From Toxorhynchites rutilus septentrionalis (Eukaryota > Arthropoda > Insecta > Diptera > Culicidae): DNA of 64,000 nt. Below the pieces are notes generated by a model that was not told the DNA's origin, made no database searches, and saw only the letters and a list, made by a program, of their open reading frames with translations. Of the stretch, positions 55,985 to 64,000 are shown piece by piece (position 1 is the first letter of the stretch; each line of letters starts with the position of its first letter). The position numbers and the translations under genes are program-made. The stretch spans positions 97,061,015-97,125,014 of the forward strand of contig NC_073746.1 in NCBI RefSeq assembly GCF_029784135.1, read 5' to 3'.

Positions 55985-57665
55985 ATACATACATAATCAG
56001 TTGAGAGTCGTGGTGACTCGTGCTGTCTCAATTATTCGTCTACAATCTACTCGGTCCTGGGCCACTCGTCGCCAATTTCGTAAGCGTCCCGTCACCCGCA
56101 AGTCGGCTTCGATCTGGTCGAGCCACCTGGCACGTTGAGCACCTTTACTTCTGGTGCCGGCGGAGTCATTGAAGAGAACGGATTTCACTGCACTGTCGTC
56201 CGGCATCCTCGCAACATGTCCGGCCCACCGTAACCTCCCGACTTTCGCCAGGCGTACAATGGGAATCTCTCCAAGTAGTGCCTGTAGCTCGTGGTTCATA
56301 CGTCTGCGCCACTCTCCGCTCTCCGTTTGTACTCCACCAAAAATAGTCCGCAGCACTTTCCGCTCAAAGACGGCCAGAGAGCGTATGTCCTCCGTGAGCA
56401 GCGTCACAGTCTCGAGTCCATAAAGGACCACTGGTCTTATTAAGGTTTTGTATACCGTTAGCTTTGTGCGACGCCCTATTCTCCTCGACCGAAGCGTCTT
56501 GCGGAGCGCAAAGTATGCACGATTTCCAGCTTGAATGCGTCGTTGGATCTCTTCCGGGGTATTGTTGTCGGCGGTGATCAGATATCCCAAGTACACGAAT
56601 TCATCAACCACTTCCAGTTCATCGCCGTCCACTGTCACTGTCCTTGGGAGGCTCACTGTTTTCTCCTTTGAGCTTAATTAGTAGTCCCACCCTCCTGGCC
56701 TCCGCTTTTAGTCTGGCGTAGTTTGCCTCAGCCGTCCCAAAGTTTCTTGTTATTGAGTCAATATCATCTGCGAAATCTGGTCCGTAGTGGCGCGGGCCCC
56801 CATGAAACCCGCTTGGTACTGCCCTACGAAGCCTTTGGCTATCGGGGATAGACGACGTGTTAGAATCTGGAAGAGCACCTTGTAAGCAGCGTTAGTTAGC
56901 GTTATGCCACGGTAGTTGCCGCACTCGAACCGATCGTTTTATAGATGGGGCAAACAATACCCTCCATCCATTCTTCCGGTAATTTCTCCTCCTCCCAAAT
57001 CCTGGATATTACCCAATGAAGTGCCGTTGCCAGTATATTTTTACCGTGTTCATATAGAGTTCAGCCGGAAGTCGGTCTTTTCCAGCGGCTCTATTTGCCT
57101 TCAGCAGCCCGATTTCTCGCTGGATCTCCTGGAGGTCGGGGGCTGGGACATCATTATCGTTTGAAGGCACTCCCAGGTAGATTTCCATTACGCCTCCATC
57201 TGTTATCTCGCCATTGAGGTGCTTATCGAAGAACTGCTGCCATCTCTCGACCACCTCGCGCTCGCTTGTAATCAGGTTTCCTTCCTCGTCCCTACACATT
57301 TCCAGATTCGGTATGAAGCTCTTACGAGATTGGTTCACCTTCTCATAGAATTTGCGCGTATCATTAGTCTGATTGACGCCATATGAGCCTTAATAAAAAT
57401 ATATATTTTGGATGAAAAAAAAAAAAATTAGTCTGAAATAGTTGTTCTAATTCGTCACGATCCCTGTCCTCCTGCTGGCGATTTTTTCGCCTCAGTATCG
57501 TGGTCAACTTATTCCGCGCTCGTCGATATTTGGCCAAATTCTCCCTCGTGGCAATGCTTAGATAGTTTTTCCGAGCTGTTTGGCTTCTCGGCATCGCTTG
57601 CTGGCACTCCCCGTCGAACCAGTCTTTTCTTGGGCTCGTAGTTTCCTCACCTAGGCAGAGCTAAT
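55985..57665 (-). pseudogene. RTE-type LINE ORF2, 5'-truncated, RT core deleted
   Basis: Reading right to left: KDWFDGECQQAMPRSQTARK, KYRRARNKLTTILRRKN, a small insertion (57373-57426), SRKSFIPNLEMCRDEEGNL, VVERWQQFFDKHLNG, AGKDRLPAELY, frameshifts, then near 56795 an early RT segment (GFMGARATTDQ) is joined directly to DFADDIDSI at about 56745-56775. The intervening RT motifs, including the AxxSxxR and QGD regions, are missing: an internal deletion. The C-terminal domain is a clean 219-codon frame (DEFVYLGYLITADNNTPEEI, KLTVYKTLIRPVVLYGLET, RRRMNHELQALLGEIPIV, GRLRWAGHVARMPDDSAV) ending at 55997. This C-terminal wording is typical of RTE-type elements in insects. Confidence 0.88.
57373..57426 (+). 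mobile_element. 54-bp mini-retroinsertion with poly-A tail
   Basis: Flanked by an exact 10-bp duplication ATTAGTCTGA (57363-57372 and 57427-57436) and ending in a run of A. Contains AATAAA. An extremely 5'-truncated retrocopy of an unidentified transcript or LINE 3' end, inserted in the RTE LINE. Confidence 0.8.
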
Positions 57666-58203
57666 CTTACTTATATCATATTAGTATTCTTTTCGAATTA
57701 AAAACATTTTTGTTTGCAGGTGGGGAAAAAGTCTCATACGAAAATTGTTTATGAAGACAACTTTATATTATAATGAAAAAGAATCAGCAACAATGTTGGA
57801 ATTGTATAGCCATAAGGTTGAATGAAAGTCATAAATACGTGTCTCATGTAATTTAATAACATGATGTGAAAATTTTCATTCAAATATTAAAATTTAAAAA
57901 CCGGCTTCGTGTCTTTTAATCTGATAGAGATTACACTAACGAGTTTGGGACCCAAATTATGGCCCTAATTTGAAGTCGCCACCAGACGTCGACACTATTT
58001 TTCTGTCATCGCGAATAACCAATTTACCACCATCTGACATATCGTGAAGTTGATGATGAACTTTTACATTAGAGAGATAGTGAGATAGGCGGTGACGGTA
58101 GGTAGAGTGAGATAGCGATAAGCATGCCATACTCCTGGTATTTACAAACAAGCTAAGACCGAAGGAGCCATTGGAAAATCACCGAACGCGTAGATTCAAG
58201 GCA
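57666..58203. other. intergenic with R6 similarity
   Basis: No gene. About 57940-58015 resembles 48375-48450 (R6: GGACCCAAATTATGGCCC and GACGTCGACACT). Confidence 0.5.
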
Positions 58204-59482
58204 TTAACCCATTAACGACCAAGCTGTAAAAATTATTTTTTTTACGAAAGTCATTGGTGTAATTTCGATTATTGATGCCGAAGAAACCCCAATGTTCAAG
58301 AATTATGTTTTTCCCATCTTTCATTTTCCGGGAAATGACTGTTCGAAAAATCGAACATTGGCCGAAACCGCACTTTTTTTGCAAGCACAAACATACTGCG
58401 ATCTGAAAATCAGTTCAAATATACGGTATTCAAATATACGGTATTCAGAAATGCATTAATTCTATATTCACGGACGAAAAAGCACAGGAGGATAGAGGTC
58501 TCTAAGTATAAACCAAGGCGCGTAGAAGTATATCCTAAGGTGGGCCAACTTGCTAAAACCACTCTTCAGCCATCTTGGAAGTCTACTGTGTTTTGTTTGT
58601 AAACAAAACACAATACGCTTGTGCCGGAGCTCGCTCGTGATCAGTCTGTCTCTTTCACGCTTCAAGAAAATAATTCCCCTTCCGCTTTCTTCCTCACCAC
58701 TGCCTCACCATAGACCCGTCTTGGTATAAACTTAATTTAATCCACCTAAGGTGAGATGTGACATTTCTTATTTCATGTAATTTCAACTTATTACTTCTAT
58801 TGTTGGCCGTGATGAAATGTCTATGCTTAAGAATTATTTCTTTCCAATTATCCATTTTCCAAAACCTGCGAAATACCAAAATGATGCGAAAAAACAATGT
58901 AGTCGAGGGTTGGGTGGTTACTATTCGGTCCGGTGGAAGAATATTTATACCAGCAATCTCATTAAAATCCTCGTTACATGTACTGATCATTTCCTCCGGG
59001 TCCTCCACACACGAAACTCTACGAGCCGCCAGTACCTAAGGTTAAGGATTTTCAATAATATTTACTGAATTAATTGATATTTGCAAACATTCACAAATGA
59101 AAATGCAAAAACAAATGAAAAATTTCCGTCTTCCAAAGTAAATAAACTAAAACGCGCTGCAGAGGTTAGATGTGTTGGTATAAAATCAGCAGAAAAAAAT
59201 GTTCGTTATGGCCAACGTTCGAAAAGTTCACATAATTATGTATTTTATTGGGTTTTTCAACTGAAAGTAAGAACACCTTCCCTTCCAAACATACTTGCTT
59301 TATATCGAATTTATTGCCCAATAAAGTTATACAAAACTGAATGAACTTAAGAGTAAGTGGTAGCTAATAAATTAAGCTATCTTTTTGTGCAAAAACATTA
59401 TCATATGGTAGCTGTCCAAAGACATGAAAAATTATCAAAGTTGCTGTTCGATTTTTCGAACGCTTGGCCTAAAATGGGTTAA
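58204..59482. mobile_element. TTAA-flanked element (piggyBac-type), family 4
   Basis: TTAA at 58204-58207 and 59479-59482; ends TTAACCCATTAACGACCAAG and, inverted, TTAACCCATTTTAGGCCAAG. A subterminal GTTCGAAAAATCGAAC palindrome occurs near 58332 with a related word near 59447. 1279 bp; no transposase recognised, though nested short repeats (CTAAGGTG at 58534 and 58745) suggest an internal insertion. Confidence 0.8.
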
Positions 59483-59624
59483 CTTGTCAAGTATTTTGAT
59501 ATTTTGCGATTGCGATTTGAATGTTTTTATAGTTTGTAAGTTATTTGTACAAATAATCATTTATTACACTTGATATTTACTGAATTTTATGTCTATTTAT
59601 TTTGTTGAATATGATTAGAAAATA

Positions 59625-59786
59625 TTTTTTTCTGTATTAAATAGTGACTTTCAACATTTTTGGCTGGTTTGTCACATTAATTGCATTTTTTGAAAGAATG
59701 TCGGGAGTGTGAACAGAACTCGTGACCTTTTGCGTGAGAGGTACCGATGTTACCACTACGTTAGATCGGCTCTGTGAGAGAATAAT
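59625..59786 (-). mobile_element. SINE-B, copy 1 (minus)
   Basis: Read on the minus strand: tRNA-like head GAGCCGATCTAACGTAGTGG, CTCTCACGCAAAAGGTCACG, then CACTCCCGACATTCTTTC and a body ending GTTGAAAGTCACT. Same family as 62664-62814. The anticodon-loop region (CTCACGC) and AAGGTC wording resemble tRNA-Val(CAC). Confidence 0.8.
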
Positions 59787-60445
59787 GTCAAGTTTACTCA
59801 TTTAACTAACTGCAATGTTTTTAAATTGATAGTTATTCAGTAAGAAAAAAAAATAGAAATACGATTTTCGAAGAAATTTCGCTATAGGGGTCTGAGGTAT
59901 AACTTAATTCTGAAAAAGGGTTCGCTTGCCCAAAATAGTTTGAGAACCCCTGGTCTAGATAAACTTATGGAAAACTAAGTATGCCAAGTTGCTTACTTAG
60001 GTATGATCTTCACGCCCAGAAAGTTTCATTAAGTTCTGAGAGGGTCATGCCAACATCTGGTCGAGTTGGCACGAAATCCGTCATATGATAAAATCGGATG
60101 AATCAATTCCCCATTTCGTTTACTGTTCATTGTCATTTATTCGGTATAACTGTACACATAATTTGATACACAGATGACTGCGTCGTTCGGCTAAAATATC
60201 ATCAAATTCTAATTAAAAGTATTTGGTTTCAGTGGTACACTAATATGCTAGGGTTCGTTTGAAAGATCGTTCTTAAAGGTGCTTCTCGGGAAATACGTGC
60301 TAGCTGAGGACATATGTTACAATGTTTTACATGGATCTCTTTATTAGATTATGCTCATAAAGCTACGAAGTAGAAAGCATTAGTTAACAGCACCCTGATG
60401 CTCTGAAAGAATAGACGTGTTATCATGCAGATTTTCCTCTACATC

Positions 60446-60446
<1 letters not shown>
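59787..60446. other. intergenic, decayed repeats
   Basis: No gene. 59880-59955 ends GTTTGAGAACCCCTGG, the inverse of a CAGGGGTTCTCAAAC hAT-type terminus, so a hAT fragment is likely. 60055-60095 is similar to 8035-8075. Confidence 0.45.

Positions 60447-60517
<71 letters not shown>
60447..60517. repeat. (AT)n microsatellite
   Basis: About 70 bp of uninterrupted AT dinucleotides; expected to vary in length between individuals and to be error-prone in assembly. Confidence 0.97.
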
Positions 60518-60519
<2 letters not shown>

Positions 60520-61169
60520 AAATTTAATTATCTAACTGCTGCGAGTGAACGAACAATAACCGCTGAAATTTTATGGTTTAGAAACCGAGAAAGTGACACG
60601 CAAACGAGCTGTCCGGTGCAGAAGTTCGAAGTGGGACGAGATTGGAGAGAGCTGAAGCAGACGAGAGGGAAAAAAAGTATAGCGAAGCAAAATTCCACAC
60701 GTGATGTGAAATGTGACCGCATGATAATTTACGCACGAGTTTACTAATGTGAAGTTTCGCCCCCAAATTGGAGGGGGGGTTGGAGTGAAACTACGAGCGC
60801 CAGTTAAGTTAGGTGGGTTGGAATGAGCCTGGCAGCCTCGAATCAGTTTTAATAGCTAAACTCGTTGTTGTTTTTCGATTAGTTCTGTTTTATGAACAAA
60901 ATTGTGGTTCGGAACGGGGAACATAAAACGGAACACTCCAATAATTACGCAAATGATCCAAATTGGATGCACTTTTTTTCGTCTTTCCGACTCGTCTGTG
61001 CACAATAAAATTGACAAACGTCCCGAAAACGAAACGATAATTGGCGAGCTGTCTCCTATCCTATTGCGTTATGTGTGTGGGTGTGGATTTTTAACTATCT
61101 ATACGTGTTTTAGACTAGTCTTACGCTATATTCACATATTTGGGCCAGTAATAAAGCAAATTTGTGCCG
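60518..61169 (-). other. 3' flank / probable 3' untranslated region of dsf
   Basis: Directly downstream of the dsf stop codon on the minus strand. No other gene. No clear AATAAA on the minus strand was found close to the stop, so the transcript end is undefined; it may extend past the (AT)n tract. Confidence 0.4.
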
Positions 61170-61964
61170 CTAATTTTTGTACATATCACAAAGAACCTTC
61201 TCCATCGGGGTGTTGCCGATCGTCTTCTGGAAGTAGATCGATTCGATTTTATGCGAGTTGATGATCCGCAGCAGCGGCAGCATCAGCAGTAGCCTTCCGA
61301 AACGCGCGATTTGACCCGGGAACTGGGTTCGAGAGTGTTGTGCCAACATGACCTGAAATGTTCATCATATGTTACAATGATTTATCGAGTACGAAACGAG
61401 GTAGCAATACGAACCTGCGCTTGGTCCTGAAGATTTTCAATCTGCACAGGATCTTTCAGCCCACGCGCTTCCGATCGGAAAAGCACAATCGCTTTCATAC
61501 AAGCGAATTCGGCTGGATCTACCATTACGGATTTGAACCGACAGAGGGTGTCATTCAATACTCGTAAATCTTGCGCTAGCTGGAATAAGATAGACATCGT
61601 TTTAATATGCAAAACCGAAATATTGCGTACAAAACCCACCTGTCCAGGTTTGAAGATTCCCGAGTTGTTTACGCTCGAACAGTGTTCATTAAGTGAGAAC
61701 AGTGTGCAGGCAGCGGTGTCAATAGGCATGCACCACTGGATGGCATTGAGAAGAAACAGTTCCGCCCACGATTCCTCCAGTAATATGACCTAGAAAATGG
61801 AACATTCATGTTAAATAGAGAGATAGAGAGACATTTCATTCCGATGAAGTTACCTGATCTCTGAAGGTTAAACTCGCGAAGCTGGGTAAATTCTTCGCCC
61901 ACTTCACCGCCATAAACAGTAGCCTAGCGCTGGTTTCGTAAATCGTTTCTTGAAAGTTGAACAT
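61170..61964 (-). CDS. dsf: dissatisfaction nuclear receptor (NR2E4-like), last four coding exons
   Basis: Tailless-group orphan nuclear receptor, a transcription factor; in Drosophila dissatisfaction acts in sex-specific neural development and courtship. Four exons encode the ligand-binding domain: 61854-61964 (37 codons), 61640-61789 (50), 61415-61579 (55) and 61170-61352 (61 with TAG). All are phase 0, with GT donors and AG acceptors; introns are only 60-64 bp. Exon order gives [16 protein letters not shown] and FASLTFRDQ (helix 3 and signature), [19 protein letters not shown], then [57 protein letters not shown], and [19 protein letters not shown] at the C-terminus. The CMKAIVLFR and GLKDP segments favour dsf over tailless or Hr51. 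The first exon here opens with an internal ATG, but it is an internal exon after a CAG acceptor. The zinc-finger and hinge exons are upstream (higher coordinates), not found before 64000. Confidence 0.93.
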
Positions 61965-62663
61965 CTGTAACGGGATTTGCTTTATTAGAACTGTTCTAAA
62001 ACTTGAAACAGAAATGCCAGGTCTATACAGGAATATCCAACGATCATCTGATTTGTGTTATTTTTAAGTTTCGCTTCAGAAACAAAGTGTAAACAGATTT
62101 TGTGGAAAGCGATGGCAGAACAGAGAGGAACACACGATTTCTAACATGCATGACGAAGAATTGTAAAACCGCGAAAGTCTTTTAACACGTTCGTCTATAG
62201 GAGGCCTTCATTACTGCGACCTTTAGTTTGATCTATTGTATCTTTAGGGTGATGGCTTTAGTTTTAATCTGTACGCAAGAAATCAGCCACACTCGGGATA
62301 GCTTCAATAGAATAGAAATGTTGTGGGCTCGAGAATTTTTTTTTATGTAATAGCGCAGTTCAATCAGTTCAAAAAATGCAAATAAAAAATGTCTATGTCA
62401 GAGCATCTTTCAAAGTGCATCTACTACCGAAATAATACTCATTTGATAAAGTCAGATCAACACTTCCGAAGCTAAAGTCTTTTTGTAAGTATAAATAAGG
62501 CCTTCATATCGTCTACCTACTTCGATGATTTTTCTAAACGCTTTGTTTGGATGATTTTCAAAATTCCAAAAATTGGAATTCCAAATCCCAATTCCAAAAA
62601 TTACAACTGCTCACAATATTTTGATGAAATGAAATGAAATTATATCGAGCAACAAATATTTGA
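61965..62663 (-). other. probable dsf intron
   Basis: Sequence upstream of the first recognised dsf exon; its 3' splice site is TTACAG at 61965-61970. No additional exon recognised. Confidence 0.5.
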
Positions 62664-62814
62664 TGGAGGCGATCTGGCGTAGTGGTAACATCCATGCCTC
62701 TCACGCTAAAGGTCACGAGTACAATTCTCACTTCCGACATTCTTCCAAAAATGGAAGTAAAAGTGACGAACCAGCCAAATGAGTTGAAAGTCACTATAAC
62801 ACAGATAAAAAAAA
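62664..62814 (+). mobile_element. SINE-B, copy 2 (with target duplication)
   Basis: Exact 12-bp target duplication ACAAATATTTGA (62652-62663 and 62815-62826). A box TGGCGTAGTGG at 62675-62685 and a degenerate B box near 62716-62728 lie in a tRNA-Val(CAC)-like head; an A-rich tail ends the element. About 151 bp. It lies antisense within the presumed dsf intron. Confidence 0.9.
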
Positions 62815-62826
62815 ACAAATATTTGA

Positions 62827-64000
62827 GGGAAAAATTGTAAACTTATGACCTGGTATGCTAAAAGTATCTCAAAATTCACTTTCTGGATTTACATTTTTTT
62901 CTTTCCTTCAGAAAACCTTAGAAAATTTAATAACGAACAGGGTGAACAATCCCATTGAGAGATTAAAAACGCTTTCATGGAAAAGGAAATAACAAATGAT
63001 GACAGGCCTAACGAACATGAATATTGTGGTTCCACTGTAGAACGAATAAGATTTATTAAGGTAAATTTTCAAAACTAGCAGGAATAAGACACCGAATACT
63101 TAGTTAGTTGTTTTTAAAACATAATTCATGGTCATTAATTAGAATAATAACAAATGTCGCAGTCTTCTACATGTCTGGAGCACCATTGTTGTTTCTGGCA
63201 TTTTTAGACCCACCGACTGAAAAGTAGTTTCGAGATGTTGACAAATTATATCTTGGACAGCCTTCGCGGCTTTTCTTGTCAAGCAAACGACGATATCGAT
63301 TGATATATTGTACCAGAAACTCACAGTGGTTAGAGATTGGTTGATTGGTTAATCGATATACTTCTGTCTTGTTTAATATTGTAAAGTCGTAAAACAGGTT
63401 GTCGGCTACCTTAAAAAACCTTGAAAATCAGGGAATTCAAACATTGTTAAGGAAAATCAGGGAATATCAGGGAACTTCGTCACCAATCTGGAAAAAATAA
63501 AACTCCGCTAATTAGAATTTTGATTAACGCAATGATTAGAATGTTAAAGATACCAAAACAAAGCATTAGACTAGTTTGACTCTCTAGGTTGTTCAGTATA
63601 TATTGTTTGTTTTTGCCTGTAAGTGAACATAATCTATCTCAAGGGTAAACAGCGCAGAAAAAGACGGCTTTTACATTCGCGCTGCTTTAGCTGGCATTTG
63701 GCAGAGATGTGCCCAGAAGCAGAAATAGAGGTACGGTATAATCATAAAGTGGTTTGGCATTCTTCCCCGACTGTCAACTGGAGCGAAAGTATGAAGTTGT
63801 TGCAATTTTCATCGTATTTATAAAAATGGTTTCTGTTACAGAAAATATTACTATTATATGTAGCATAGGAAGCACAATTTTTGGAAAGGATAGGTTTGTG
63901 AAACTTTTTTTTACCAAAATAGTCTTCTGTCTCTCGTGTGGAAACCCCAACGGTTTATGCTGTATGACAAATTTATGATGCTATGCTTAACTTTGGATAG
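62827..64000. other. no gene recognised; possibly dsf intron
   Basis: Searched by eye on the minus strand for the nuclear-receptor zinc fingers or hinge exons; none found. Short frames lack family features. Confidence 0.4.

Noticed and set aside
58534..58753. CTAAGGTG at both ends of about 210 bp as a target duplication
   Set aside because: Only 8-9 bp, no terminal inverted repeats or tail confirmed; not enough to call an element.
61669..61902. 77-codon frame overlapping the dsf exons
   Set aside because: It reads through the 64-bp intron between the first two recognised exons out of the receptor frame.
1..64000. CRISPR arrays, bacterial operons, ribosome binding sites
   Set aside because: The window is clearly eukaryotic: introns, LINEs, SINEs, TATA/polyadenylation signals; no spaced short direct repeats of CRISPR type were seen.

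Overview
This window is nuclear DNA from a dipteran insect, most likely a culicine (Aedes-type) mosquito. The evidence is: a CPR-family cuticle gene whose coding stretch is GC-rich against AT-rich surroundings, the ligand-binding exons of an arthropod tailless-group nuclear receptor (dissatisfaction), and a dense mix of repeats in which DD37E Tc1-like elements, I-, LOA-, Jockey/CR1- and RTE-type LINEs, tRNA-derived SINEs and TTAA-flanked elements occur together. The species assignment is inference; no database was searched. No operon, CRISPR array, rRNA gene or functional tRNA gene was seen.

Only two host protein genes can be supported. At 11451-11765 (+) is a complete single-exon RR-1 cuticular protein gene with TATA box and polyadenylation signal. 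At 61170-61964 (-) are the last four coding exons of the dissatisfaction (NR2E4-like) nuclear receptor, with matching reading phase and consensus splice sites; its DNA-binding exons lie upstream, to the right of the window or unrecognised in 62-64 kb.

The rest is mostly a transposon graveyard with much nesting. 0-10 kb: mariner fragment, Helitron with reiterated 5' heads, two TTAA-flanked elements, and two copies of a terminal-inverted-repeat family (R1) that carries a histone-mRNA-type 3' stem-loop. 13.6-16 kb: a mariner whose transposase is split by a hAT MITE that itself contains a foldback palindrome, plus a SINE. 19.4-23.2 kb: LOA-like LINE, pogo fragment and PIF/Harbinger pseudogene with a recognisable intron. 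23.2-30.3 kb: an I-type LINE interrupted inside its reverse transcriptase by a 3.6-kb Jockey/CR1-type LINE. 31.9-36.6 kb: TTAA element, third R1 copy containing a solo LTR, and a DD37E element with near-perfect ends. 39.0-40.4 kb: a 1.3-kb palindrome. 41.4-42.8 kb: a degenerate mariner-relative of probable DD41D type. 43.4-53.5 kb: three copies of a TIR family (R3), every one interrupted by another element, plus a second R5 repeat block and a deleted mariner. 55.5-59.8 kb: truncated SINE, RTE-type LINE, fourth TTAA element.

The window is therefore best read as one small structural gene and the 3' end of one regulatory gene embedded in transposon-rich intergenic DNA. The least ordinary signals are the histone stem-loop inside the R1 repeat, the chimeric DD37E element at 52.0-53.4 kb, the apparent insertion hotspot in R3, and two large hairpin loci (11.97-12.53 kb and 39.06-40.36 kb).
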